This document shows positions 27,914 through 36,891 of a stretch of DNA of 64,000 nt, in pieces; the first letter of the stretch is position 1, and every line of letters begins with the position of its first letter. Under the pieces are notes generated by a model, which was not told the DNA's origin, did no database searches, and was given only the letters and a program-made list of their open reading frames with translations. The DNA comes from JACNKV01 sp964645915 (GTDB taxonomy: Bacteria > Fidelibacterota > Marinisomatia > Marinisomatales > JACNKV01): positions 62,001 through 126,000 of the forward strand of contig CAZYDH010000003.1 in assembly GCA_964645915.1 (NCBI GenBank), written 5' to 3'. Made by a program: the position numbers and the translations under genes.

Positions 27914-29170
27914 CTATTTGAGATTTGTCAAACCGGAAGATTTCTGACGTCTAATGGATGGGAGTCCATGAAGAGAGATGTTTTCAAGATATTTTTCAAA
28001 ATACTGTCTCTCGTTTGGTATTTTTAGGAACTTGCTCCTATTGTCTAAGCCTGTCAATGCCATATCCACTGTTCTCTCAATAAGCTCGTAAAAAGACATG
28101 TTGTCCTCTGTTTTATAAAATGCATTCAAGCTTTTAGCTGCTTCGTTTAGGCTTTTTCTTTGTGCGGGTGTCCAGTTAATTATCATGTCAAATATATTTT
28201 CTCTTATTTGTCGATCTGAGGTTAGGCCCAGCCAAAACGCAGCCGGCGCTAACTCAAACCCAAAAGGTGGGCGATCTGCTCCTCTTATTTCAATGACATT
28301 TTTAAAACGCACGTGGGTAAATATTTGGTGTAAGGCAAACATAATATCATCTTCTGTAAGATCGCCTTTCTTCTTTTTCCTTTCTAACCAAGCACCCAGC
28401 GTTCCGTTAAATTTTAAAATGCCTCCTTTTTCATTTTTAACAAATAGCGCAGGTACTGTTTGAATATATTCGGAATATTTGTCTATTAGATTCTGTGGTT
28501 TGGTGATATTGTGATCCAGAAGACTGCCACAGCGAGTTGGATCTGTATCTTCCCATATTGTATACCTTAGGTTTCTGTTCTTTGCGGACTCACCTTCTAT
28601 AAACGGACTGTTAGAAAACAAAATTGAACAAATCGGTTGTAGACAATCTGCTATAAAAGCTATTTCTTCGGCTTCTTCTTCCGACTCAAAATCTAAATTT
28701 ATTTGAACGCTTGTTGTGTTTTTCATCATCCAGGGTCCGTGTTGACCGGTTTTTAAAAACCGGTCATGCATCAATTGATATTTTTTTATATTGATCAATT
28801 CTATTTCTTTGGGATGTTTTTTAGGTTCTAGCGCAAGATCGGATTGAATGAGTTTTTGTTCGCTACATATTTCTTCAATCCTTTTTTTATGTACTTGGTA
28901 GTCGTGATCAAGCTCGTGAAGGGTAAGGGCCGGCCTAGAAGCCCATTCCAGCTGACCACCCGGCTCTAATGAACAGGTTGAATCATTCCTTGAATTGTTG
29001 GTAATACGGTTTAATAGATCAACGGCACTAAAGAGCTTTCCGGGATTTGTCGGAATTCTGCTTCCTGTTTTGTCATAGAGTAACGTTTCCACTTCTATGC
29101 CGATTCTCTGTTTTTTCTTCGGTTGCAGGTTAGATAAAATTACTGATTTAATTGTTTCGGTTAAATTCAT
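27914..29170 (-). CDS. GCS2-type glutamate-cysteine ligase
   Basis: 418 residues related to the plant/alphaproteobacterial glutamate-cysteine ligase family (GCS2). IGIEVETLLY near residue 23 holds the metal-binding Glu residues; LEPGGQLEWASRP near 69 and MMKNTTSVQINLDF near 148 are conserved core strands, and WEDTDPTRCG near 205 matches the family. It would make gamma-glutamylcysteine from Glu, Cys and ATP. No gshB or ergothioneine genes are in the window, so the end product (glutathione, gamma-glutamylcysteine itself, or another thiol) is unknown. Confidence 0.85.
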   Translation of the reverse strand: MNLTETIKSVILSNLQPKKKQRIGIEVETLLYDKTGSRIPTNPGKLFSAVDLLNRITNNSRNDSTCSLEPGGQLEWASRPALTLHELDHDYQVHKKRIEEICSEQKLIQSDLALEPKKHPKEIELINIKKYQLMHDRFLKTGQHGPWMMKNTTSVQINLDFESEEEAEEIAFIADCLQPICSILFSNSPFIEGESAKNRNLRYTIWEDTDPTRCGSLLDHNITKPQNLIDKYSEYIQTVPALFVKNEKGGILKFNGTLGAWLERKKKKGDLTEDDIMFALHQIFTHVRFKNVIEIRGADRPPFGFELAPAAFWLGLTSDRQIRENIFDMIINWTPAQRKSLNEAAKSLNAFYKTEDNMSFYELIERTVDMALTGLDNRSKFLKIPNERQYFEKYLENISLHGLPSIRRQKSSGLTNLK

Positions 29171-29286
29171 AGGGCGATTTTACACAAAAAACTTTTTTTA
29201 TTCCTCTTCTTTTTTAACGTTTAGAATCTTGCGCTTTACCTGAAAATTTGATTAGCTTAATCCCAACAATTAGAAAAAGAAGAAAC

Positions 29287-30093
29287 ATGAATGATATGTT
29301 AAACACTCCTTGGCGGATTTTATCTACCGCTGTTTATGCTCCTCCCAATGAAGGAAAAATCTATGGAACAGCGGATATTGATGTAACTCGTTCTTTAGAG
29401 TATATCCAAAAACAAAGAGAAAAAGGGAAATACTTAACCATCACACATCTCACCGCTGCCGCTATCGGACGTGCGTTGGGTGAGCATGTTCCTGAGGTGA
29501 ATGTATATTTACGTCGCGGAAAATTGATCCCACGAGAAGATGTTGTTGTTACGGTTGCGGTAAATATGGGTAGCGGAGGAGAAATGGGAAGTGTTCGTCT
29601 GCGCAATGCACATAAAAAATCCGTGTTTGAAATAGCGGAGGAAATTATAGGAAAAGTAGAAAAAAGCAGGAGTGGCGATGAAAATCGCACCATGAAGAAA
29701 AAAAATACTCTTTCTAAAATTCCATGGCCGTTTCGAAGAGGTGTTTTTCGTTTGTTAAAATGGATTACAAACGAACTGGGGGTCGAATTAAAATCCTTTG
29801 GGCTTACTCATGAGGCTTTTGGATCCATATTATTAACGAATATCGGATCACATGGATTAACGACAGGATTCGCAGCTTTATTTCCTGCTTCTCGTCTCCC
29901 CGCTGTGGTGGCAATGGGGAAAATTGAAGATAGACCTGTTGTAAAAGACGAAAAAATTGTCATCCGAAAGATGATCACTCTTGCGGGTGTTTTTGACCAC
30001 CGTATCATGGATGGCTTCCATGGCGGTAAACTAGCAACACATGTGAAAAACTATCTCGAAAACCCGGAACTGCTTTCGGAGTCTGTTGAGTAG
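29287..30093 (+). CDS. Stand-alone 2-oxoacid dehydrogenase E2-type acyltransferase domain
   Basis: 268 residues equal to the catalytic domain of dihydrolipoamide acyltransferase, without lipoyl or E1/E3-binding domains. The active-site motif is FDHRIMDGFHGG near the C terminus (HxxxD form of the CAT-like fold), preceded by LTNIGSHGLTTGFA. ATG 29287 follows AGAAGAAA; a TTG-started longer frame is unlikely. Such lone catalytic domains occur in several phyla with unproven acyl acceptors. Convergent with gltS, 3 bp between the stops. Confidence 0.85.
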   Translation: MNDMLNTPWRILSTAVYAPPNEGKIYGTADIDVTRSLEYIQKQREKGKYLTITHLTAAAIGRALGEHVPEVNVYLRRGKLIPREDVVVTVAVNMGSGGEMGSVRLRNAHKKSVFEIAEEIIGKVEKSRSGDENRTMKKKNTLSKIPWPFRRGVFRLLKWITNELGVELKSFGLTHEAFGSILLTNIGSHGLTTGFAALFPASRLPAVVAMGKIEDRPVVKDEKIVIRKMITLAGVFDHRIMDGFHGGKLATHVKNYLENPELLSESVE

Positions 30094-30096
30094 GTT

Positions 30097-31485
30097 TTAT
30101 TGTTTTTTAAACTTAATAAAACCGATTCCTCTCCATAGTAATAAAAGCAATATCCAGTAAGCAATTAAAATTCCAAGCGTTATCCAATATCCTTTAATTG
30201 AACCGCCAAAATGAATAAAGGGTACATTTAGCGTGTAGAGAAGCGGGAAGCCAAGGAACAATGATATCCCACTGCCATAAACAGCGTCTTCCGCAACAGG
30301 AGTTCTAAACTCAGGATCAGTTACCTTTAACAAAACAAGCGCTGAATTGATTGTCCCCGTCATTTCTCCAAACAATTCTACAAGACGTTCAAAATGAAAA
30401 TCGTCGAAAGCACGATAGCACATAAAGTACAACATGCCCAATGTTGCAGGCCCCGCCAACAAAGACATTAATAATATTGGCAACCAATATTGACCGACAA
30501 CCGAAAGACTTATTCCGGCAATAGCTCCCACAACCAGATAGTCTAAAAATATTCCCATTCCTCGCGTCATCAGTCCTTCATCGATCACATATGCTTTTCC
30601 GGACCAGTCTAAAATATTGCGAACTAAAATAGCTATTAGTAGTCCAACGACAAAATGGAAACCCCAAAGGGTTGAGGTTAACTCTCCAAGTCCGTTATTA
30701 TTCATGACAGTAGCAAGAGCGTTCACGACAAAATATGTTAACAGATAAACAAATCCTATGGCAGCAAGGTGAAAGGCCATTGGTTCAATCGCCTCTGTTG
30801 TGAGAGGAAGTTTACCTGCGCTTGGCCCAGTTCCTTTTTTATGAACCCCCCTGCGGACATCTTCACTAATATGGTCCATTCCTTTGATGAGTGAAGTTTT
30901 TCTCTTTTTTATTCCCCAGTTTATCAACCACATTCCTGTAAAGAACGCGTACATATAACCAACGGTTGCAAACGTAAGTCCAACCTGTGCTCCGTTTTCA
31001 AATCCATATTTTTCCCAACTGCCGGCAATGGTTGCTGCCAGACCGGGACCCATTCCAAAACCAAGCGGTAACACCAGTCCAATTCCTGTAAATAGATTTG
31101 GTAAAACGGTATAGTAGAGCAATAGCGCGACACCAAGACCAATCGTTGCTTGAAGCAGGTATGATGATAGAGCCGCTAAGCTCTTACTTAAGGGTCCTTT
31201 TCCCCATTTTGATTTCTTTTGTCTTAAGCCCAAAGCAATAAAAGTAAGGGCTAAAAAGTGATATACATATAAAATTAATCTGTCGGCATTGAGATCTATC
31301 CACCCCATTCCTTGTGTTCCTACAAACAGAGCTAAAAATCCTGCAATAAAATTATTCGGAATTAGATACGATTGAAAAAATTTCACATATCTTCTGGCCG
31401 TCGTACCAACCAAAATAAATGCGCTTAAAAACAACAAGTCAAGCACAACCGACTGAAGATTAACTTCTAAGCTCCATGGGTTCAT
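30097..31485 (-). CDS. gltS: GltS family sodium/glutamate symporter
   Basis: 462 residues with about ten membrane helices. The conserved N-terminal SYLIPNNFIAGFLAL segment and the GLVLPLGFGMGPGLAATIAGSWE region are GltS-like. The start is one of two tandem ATGs; the second (31485) has GGAGG at better spacing. A sigma-70-like promoter lies upstream (31509-31537). Together with tryptophanase and PPDK nearby it suggests amino-acid use as carbon source. Confidence 0.88.
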   Translation of the reverse strand: MNPWSLEVNLQSVVLDLLFLSAFILVGTTARRYVKFFQSYLIPNNFIAGFLALFVGTQGMGWIDLNADRLILYVYHFLALTFIALGLRQKKSKWGKGPLSKSLAALSSYLLQATIGLGVALLLYYTVLPNLFTGIGLVLPLGFGMGPGLAATIAGSWEKYGFENGAQVGLTFATVGYMYAFFTGMWLINWGIKKRKTSLIKGMDHISEDVRRGVHKKGTGPSAGKLPLTTEAIEPMAFHLAAIGFVYLLTYFVVNALATVMNNNGLGELTSTLWGFHFVVGLLIAILVRNILDWSGKAYVIDEGLMTRGMGIFLDYLVVGAIAGISLSVVGQYWLPILLMSLLAGPATLGMLYFMCYRAFDDFHFERLVELFGEMTGTINSALVLLKVTDPEFRTPVAEDAVYGSGISLFLGFPLLYTLNVPFIHFGGSIKGYWITLGILIAYWILLLLLWRGIGFIKFKKQ

Positions 31486-31508
31486 CATTACCTCCAAAAT
31501 TTGACTTG

Positions 31509-31537
31509 AATTTACCTTATTAGAATTAGAGTGTCAA
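31509..31537 (-). promoter_or_regulatory. Sigma-70-type promoter for gltS
   Basis: Minus strand TTGACA, 17-bp spacer, TAAATT. Transcription would start about 15-20 bp before the gltS ribosome binding site. Confidence 0.6.
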
Positions 31538-31548
31538 AACAAATGAAA

Positions 31549-31570
31549 TCCTGCTATTATCCTGCTATTT
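31549..31570. repeat. 11-bp tandem repeat in the gltS-ppdK intergenic region
   Basis: TCCTGCTATTA is followed directly by TCCTGCTATTT. It lies upstream of both divergent genes, just behind the gltS -35 box. It may be chance or a pair of operator half-sites. Confidence 0.5.
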
Positions 31571-31673
31571 CTGCAATTTTTGAGTAATAACTTTTTGTTT
31601 TATTCGTTTTTACAAAATCCGTAAGTTTATTGCTGTATTTTTCTATGGAAACAATTGATTAAAGGATAATCTT

Positions 31674-34379
31674 ATGACTAAACACGTGTATTTTTTCGGA
31701 CATGGTCACGCAGAGGGGCGTGCTGAAATGAAAAATTTATTGGGAGGAAAAGGCGCAAATTTGGCAGAAATGACCAACCTTGGCATTCCGGTTCCTCCCG
31801 GGTTTACAATCACCACTGAGGTGTGTAACCACTATTATGACAATAATTTAACTTTACCCGAAGGCTTGGAGGTTCAAGTAAAAGATGCTTTAAGGCAGAC
31901 CGAAACAATTATGGATAAGGGGTTTGGTGACCCTGATAATCCGTTGTTGTTTTCCGTTAGGTCGGGCGCTCGTCAATCCATGCCGGGAATGATGGAAACT
32001 GTTTTAAACCTTGGACTTACATCCGAAACCATCCGTGGTTTGGTTGCAAAAACCGGAAACAAGCGTTTTGTATATGATGCTTATCGTCGCTTGATTACCA
32101 TGTACGCAGATGTTGTGATGGAAAAAGCTGCCGGTATTGAACCCAAAGATGGTAAAGGGATTCGCCACCAACTGGAAAGTCTTTTAGATACCTACAAAGA
32201 TGAAAATGGTTATACCGCCGACACAGATCTTTCCGGAGATGATTGGCACGTTGTTTCTAACCTTTATAAAAAACAGATTAAAGAACAACTTGGTGAAGAA
32301 TTTCCAGACAATCATTATGATCAGCTTTGGGGTGGAATCAAAGCCGTATTTAAAAGCTGGAATGGAAAGCGTGCGATCAGTTATCGCCAAATTGAAAACA
32401 TTCCTGGTGAGTGGGGTACCGCTGTTAATGTTCAGGCAATGGTCTTTGGTAATACCGGAAAAGGTTCTGCAACCGGAGTTGCGTTCACAAGAAATCCGGC
32501 AACCGGAGAAAATGCTTTTTACGGCGAATGGCTCCAAAATGCTCAAGGAGAAGATGTCGTCGCGGGTTTAAGAACACCAAACCCCCTGAACGAATCAACA
32601 AAAACTGATGGTAACCAAGATGCTTTATCGTTAGAGTCTTTCTTGCCGGAGGTTTATAATGACCTCGATGCTATTCGATTAAAACTTGAAAAACATTATG
32701 CTGACATGCAAGACATCGAATTCACAATCGAAGAAGGTCGTCTCTGGATGTTGCAAACCCGGACCGGAAAGCGGAATGGTCCGGCTGCCATCAAAATGGC
32801 TGTTGATATGGCACATGAAAAACTTATCAATAAAACTGACGCAATACTGAGGGTTTCTCCAAATCAGATCGACGAGCTTCTTCATCCTATGCTAGATCCC
32901 GCAGCAGAAAAAAGTGGTGAGCTTTTAGCCAAAGGATTGCCTGCCGGTCCTGGAGGAGCTACTGGACAAGTTGTCTTCACCGCGGATGATGCAGAAGCGT
33001 GGAAAAAAGAAGGTAAAACAGTTGTTCTTGTTCGTGATGAAACTTCTCCCGAAGACGTTCATGGGATGCACGCAGCTGCAGCAATCCTTACGTCTAAAGG
33101 AGGAATGACAAGCCACGCTGCGTTAGTTGCTCGCGGTTGGGGAAAATGTTGTATTGTGGGTTGTTCTGTTCTTCAAATTAATACTGATGCTAAAACAGTT
33201 CATGTTAATGGCGTTGATCTTAAAGAAGGAGACTGGGTTTCATTAAATGGTACATCTGGATGTATTTATAATGGAAAGCTTGATCTCTTAGATGCTAACC
33301 CTGAATCAAATAAAGAATATAGTGAGTTGATGGCTTGGGCTGATGAAGTCCGCACGCTAAAAGTTCGTACAAACGCTGAAAGGCCTGAAGACACTGAGTT
33401 GGCTCGTAGTTTCGGCGCTCAGGGAATTGGTTTGTGCCGTACCGAGCACATGTTCTTTGATCCTAAACGAATTTTGGCTGTTCGTAAAATGATTCTTGCC
33501 GGCAGTGAAGAAGATCGTCGTCTTGCAATTATGGAATTATTACCTTATCAAAGAGAAGACTTCCGCGGAATTTTGGAAGCAATGAAAGACCTTCCTGTCA
33601 CCATTCGTCTGCTAGACCCACCTCTTCATGAGTTTATGCCTCATGGTGATGCACAAATTAATGAACTTGCATCAGAGTTAAACATCTCAGCGGACATTAT
33701 TCGCAAACGGATTGACAACCTACATGAGTTTAATCCAATGCTGGGACATCGTGGGTGTCGTCTTGGAATTGCCTACCCGGAAATTACAGAGATGCAATCT
33801 AGGGCCATTTTTGAAGCAACTGCTGGGCTGATTCAAGCCGGTGTAAATGTTTTTCCTGAGGTAATGATACCGCTTGTCGGAACATTTACGGAATTTGACC
33901 ATCAAGAAAGCATTGTTCGAAACGTTGCCGCTACCGTCATAGAAGAGACCGGTATTTCATTTGAATATCTTGTTGGAACTATGATTGAATTACCTCGTGC
34001 TGCATTAACTGCTGACGAAATTGCTAAGCGTGCGGAATTCTTTAGCTTCGGAACAAACGATCTTACACAAACAACCTATGGTTTCAGTCGAGATGATATT
34101 GGTGGGTTCCTACCAATTTACCTTGATGAAAACATTTTGACACACGATCCATTCCAAAGCCTAGATCAGACCGGGGTTGGTCAGCTTGTGGAAATGGGCG
34201 TTGAAAAAGGGCGAAGCGTTCGCAACGATCTAAAGGTTGGTATTTGTGGTGAGCATGGTGGTGATCCTGACAGTGTTGATTTCTGTCATCGGGCAGGTCT
34301 GAACTACGTTAGTTGTTCACCTTTTAGAGTTCCTGTTGCTCGCCTAGCCGCAGCTCATGCAACGCTAAAAAACAAATAA
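31674..34379 (+). CDS. ppdK: Pyruvate, phosphate dikinase
   Basis: Interconverts pyruvate + ATP + Pi and phosphoenolpyruvate + AMP + PPi. 901 residues, normal. The N-terminal ATP-grasp domain starts GGKGANLAEMTNLGIPVPPGF. The phosphohistidine domain has GGMTSHAALVARGWGKCC, the motif with the catalytic His. The C-terminal PEP/pyruvate barrel has GTNDLTQTTYG and ends with the catalytic Cys in VGICGEHGGDP. The gene is monocistronic: a strong terminator follows after 20 bp. Confidence 0.98.
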   Translation: MTKHVYFFGHGHAEGRAEMKNLLGGKGANLAEMTNLGIPVPPGFTITTEVCNHYYDNNLTLPEGLEVQVKDALRQTETIMDKGFGDPDNPLLFSVRSGARQSMPGMMETVLNLGLTSETIRGLVAKTGNKRFVYDAYRRLITMYADVVMEKAAGIEPKDGKGIRHQLESLLDTYKDENGYTADTDLSGDDWHVVSNLYKKQIKEQLGEEFPDNHYDQLWGGIKAVFKSWNGKRAISYRQIENIPGEWGTAVNVQAMVFGNTGKGSATGVAFTRNPATGENAFYGEWLQNAQGEDVVAGLRTPNPLNESTKTDGNQDALSLESFLPEVYNDLDAIRLKLEKHYADMQDIEFTIEEGRLWMLQTRTGKRNGPAAIKMAVDMAHEKLINKTDAILRVSPNQIDELLHPMLDPAAEKSGELLAKGLPAGPGGATGQVVFTADDAEAWKKEGKTVVLVRDETSPEDVHGMHAAAAILTSKGGMTSHAALVARGWGKCCIVGCSVLQINTDAKTVHVNGVDLKEGDWVSLNGTSGCIYNGKLDLLDANPESNKEYSELMAWADEVRTLKVRTNAERPEDTELARSFGAQGIGLCRTEHMFFDPKRILAVRKMILAGSEEDRRLAIMELLPYQREDFRGILEAMKDLPVTIRLLDPPLHEFMPHGDAQINELASELNISADIIRKRIDNLHEFNPMLGHRGCRLGIAYPEITEMQSRAIFEATAGLIQAGVNVFPEVMIPLVGTFTEFDHQESIVRNVAATVIEETGISFEYLVGTMIELPRAALTADEIAKRAEFFSFGTNDLTQTTYGFSRDDIGGFLPIYLDENILTHDPFQSLDQTGVGQLVEMGVEKGRSVRNDLKVGICGEHGGDPDSVDFCHRAGLNYVSCSPFRVPVARLAAAHATLKNK

Positions 34380-34400
34380 GAGAGCTTTTACAGTTCAATA

Positions 34401-34428
34401 AAAAAGGGCAGTAATCTGCCCTTTTTTA
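34401..34428. terminator. Bidirectional intrinsic terminator between ppdK and tnaA
   Basis: AAAAAGGGCAG/CTGCCCTTTTTT with a TAAT loop; T-rich on both strands. It serves convergent ppdK and tnaA. Confidence 0.92.
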
Positions 34429-34449
34429 TTTTAATCATATTTTTACTTC

Positions 34450-35841
34450 TTATAGTGGTTCAAACTTAGCTGTGAAGTGTCGTAAATATTCCGGTTGTTC
34501 GACAATTTTATAACCCCTCAATTTGTGACGTCTTTCATAAACATTTCTTGCGACTTCAATTACATAATCAATGTGGCTTTGTGTGTGTGTACGTCTAGGA
34601 AGCGCCAGGCGAACCAATTCCATCTCCGAAGGTGTCTCTTTTCCTGTTTCTTTATCAACCTTACCGAACATAACTGAACCAATTTCAACGGTTCGTACTC
34701 CTCCTTCTAAATACAGTTCGATCGAAAGGCTTTGTCCTGGGTATTCTAAAGGGTCGATGTGGGGTAGGAGGGTTTTTGCGTCTAAATATACTGCGTGACC
34801 TCCAGGAGGTTGTACAATCGGATAGCCCAGGTCTCCAAGATATTTTCCTAAATACTGTGTTTCTGCTATTCGATATTTTAAATAATCTTCATCTAAGACC
34901 TCTTGGAGTCCTGTGGCCATTGCGTCAAGATCGCGTCCCGCCAACCCTCCATATGTTGGAAATCCTTCGGTGAGTATTAATAAATCTTTTTCTTGTTTGG
35001 CGAGGAAGTCATCGTTTGTACATAAAAATCCACCGATATTAACTAGTCCGTCTTTTTTTGCACTCATTGTACAGCCGTCAGCATAGCTCATCATTTCTTT
35101 TGCAATTGATTTGATGGACCAATTTTCGTATCCTTTTTCTCTGAGTTTAATAAAGTATGCATTTTCAGCAAATCTGGCTGCATCGAAATATAACGGAATG
35201 TTGTGTTTTAATAGTGTCTGCTTAACCTCTTTTATATTTTCCAATGAGACCGGTTGGCCTCCTCCGGAATTATTGGTCACGGTAAGCATACAAAAGGGGA
35301 TGCGGTCTACGCCCATTCTATGAATGAGTTCTTCTAATTTGAGAACATCCATGTTTCCTTTAAATGGGTGTTTACTTTGGGTGTCTTTTCCTTCATCTAT
35401 TACAAGGTCTTCCGCAATTGCTCCTTGAAATTCAATGTTCGCTCGTGTTGTATCAAAATGGATGTTGTTTGGAATAACATCTCCCTTTTTACATGCCACA
35501 GAAAATAATATTCGTTCTGCTGCGCGCCCTTGGTGTGTGGGTATTATATGTTTAAACCCAAAGATGTCTTTAACTGTCTTTTCAAACCTTTGAAAGCTTT
35601 GGCTTCCCGCATACGATTCATCACCTCTCATAATAGCGGCCCACTGTTCCGAGCTCATTGCGCCGGTACCACTATCGGTTAATAGATCAATTATCACATC
35701 TTGAGATTGAATTTTAAACAGATTGTAATCTGCCTTTTTTAATATTTCTTCCCGTTCTTTTTTTGTCGTCATTTGAATGGGTTCAACCGATTTAATCGTA
35801 AACGGTTCTATTATCGTTCTTATATTTGATTTATTCTCCAT
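34450..35841 (-). CDS. tnaA: Tryptophanase (PLP-dependent beta-eliminating lyase)
   Basis: 463 residues of the tryptophanase/tyrosine phenol-lyase family. PLP-binding Lys is in TMSAKKDGLVNIGG. Two places separate tryptophanase from tyrosine phenol-lyase: HFDTTRA here has the Asp found in E. coli TnaA where tyrosine phenol-lyase has Thr, and GVRTVEIGS matches TnaA (AVEIGS), not the SMERG of tyrosine phenol-lyase. It should cleave Trp to indole, pyruvate and ammonia. AGAGAAG precedes the ATG. Only 30 bp lie between the start and the terminator of the upstream motor operon, so its promoter is hard to place. Confidence 0.9.
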   Translation of the reverse strand: MENKSNIRTIIEPFTIKSVEPIQMTTKKEREEILKKADYNLFKIQSQDVIIDLLTDSGTGAMSSEQWAAIMRGDESYAGSQSFQRFEKTVKDIFGFKHIIPTHQGRAAERILFSVACKKGDVIPNNIHFDTTRANIEFQGAIAEDLVIDEGKDTQSKHPFKGNMDVLKLEELIHRMGVDRIPFCMLTVTNNSGGGQPVSLENIKEVKQTLLKHNIPLYFDAARFAENAYFIKLREKGYENWSIKSIAKEMMSYADGCTMSAKKDGLVNIGGFLCTNDDFLAKQEKDLLILTEGFPTYGGLAGRDLDAMATGLQEVLDEDYLKYRIAETQYLGKYLGDLGYPIVQPPGGHAVYLDAKTLLPHIDPLEYPGQSLSIELYLEGGVRTVEIGSVMFGKVDKETGKETPSEMELVRLALPRRTHTQSHIDYVIEVARNVYERRHKLRGYKIVEQPEYLRHFTAKFEPL

Positions 35842-35871
35842 GTTCTTCTCTTTTTAATTTTGTTTATTATA

Positions 35872-35910
35872 TAAAAATAACCCCTGATACAGTTTTGTTT
35901 TTCAGGGGTT
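35872..35910 (-). terminator. Intrinsic terminator after fliG (end of the motor operon)
   Basis: Minus strand AACCCCTGA/TCAGGGGTT with a 14-nt loop followed by ATTTTTA. It closes the six-gene motor-like operon, or acts as a leader element for tnaA, which begins 30 bp further on. Confidence 0.82.
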
Positions 35911-35946
35911 ATTCAAACACGTGGCAATAAACAATCTATAGATAGT

Positions 35947-36882
35947 TTATTCGACCATCTCTCCACCGCCAACAACATCTTCAAGGTGAAAAGCGCCTTC
36001 TTTTTCCATTTCGCGAGCGCGCGTTACAATAATTTTTCTCGCAGCGTCTACTTCTCTTTTTGGAACAGCGCCTTCTACGGGCTCAAACATTGCTTGTTTC
36101 TTCTGTGGTAAGGTCTCAATTATTTTTTGGATATCTTCTTCGGGCAACCCTTTTAATGCCATGGCTACCGTGTCTAAATCTGGAACTGAATTCACGATAT
36201 CTCTGATTAGGTTTTCAGGAAAGTATTCAAAAATATCATCAAACGTAAGATGGTGTTTTTTCACCTCTCTTGCCAGTTCCGGCGTCTCTCTCTCTAGTGT
36301 TTCTAAGTATCTTTCTTCTTCATATTGGCTCATTGAGCTTAATATTTCAGCGATCTCTTTTCCACCACCTCTGGAGAATTTTACTGTTTTTGGTAAAAAT
36401 TGAGCTTGGCGTTTTAAATCTGTGGCAATATTTACAACTGCTTCAAGTGGTACGTTTACCAAGTTCCCCATTTGGATCAGAACTTTGCCTTTTTCTTCTG
36501 GCTCCATCCGATTCATTACGACCATTCTTCTTTCTGGAGATATTTGTGCAAGAACAATTGCAACCACCCGTGGTTCTTCTGTTGAAAGGAGGGCCGCAAG
36601 CTGTTCATCTGTCAGGTTGTCAAGAAACTCAAAGGGTTTTGCGGGTTCATCGTCATCTGTTTCTTGAAATTTTTCACTGACAAAATTAAAATAAAACTCT
36701 TCTATCACTTGTTTTTTTACTTGAAAAGAGATGTTTTTAATTTCTGGAATTGTTGCCCGAATTTTTCGGATATCTGTTTTTGTCAAGCCCTTAACCAGCG
36801 TCAAGGCTAAGTTTTCACCTAAAACCGAGAAGAGGACGGCTGCTTTTTGTAATCCTGAAAGGCGTATGTTGTCTGCACTCAT
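35947..36882 (-). CDS. FliG-like rotor protein
   Basis: 311 residues, close to E. coli FliG (331), and it covers all three domains. The N-terminal domain (SGLQKAAVLFSVLGENLA) is the part that binds FliF. The middle domain has EEPRVVAIVLAQISPE (102-117), matching the EHPQ motif that binds FliM. The C-terminal torque domain contains ALKG with Lys244, then Lys261/262, Glu267/270 and Lys275/Arg276, roughly where E. coli has the torque residues Lys264, Arg281, Asp288/289 and Arg297. It is the last gene of the motor operon, 9 bp after the FliF-like gene. No FliM or FliN is in the window. Confidence 0.93.
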   Translation of the reverse strand: MSADNIRLSGLQKAAVLFSVLGENLALTLVKGLTKTDIRKIRATIPEIKNISFQVKKQVIEEFYFNFVSEKFQETDDDEPAKPFEFLDNLTDEQLAALLSTEEPRVVAIVLAQISPERRMVVMNRMEPEEKGKVLIQMGNLVNVPLEAVVNIATDLKRQAQFLPKTVKFSRGGGKEIAEILSSMSQYEEERYLETLERETPELAREVKKHHLTFDDIFEYFPENLIRDIVNSVPDLDTVAMALKGLPEEDIQKIIETLPQKKQAMFEPVEGAVPKREVDAARKIIVTRAREMEKEGAFHLEDVVGGGEMVE

Positions 36883-36891
36883 AATAAATTC

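Noticed and set aside
32184..32571. Open frames of about 120 codons on both strands inside ppdK
   Set aside because: They overlap a firmly identified gene, have no family features and no ribosome binding site.
34450..35841. Tyrosine phenol-lyase
   Set aside because: Substrate-site residues (FDTTR, VEIGS) match tryptophanase, not tyrosine phenol-lyase.
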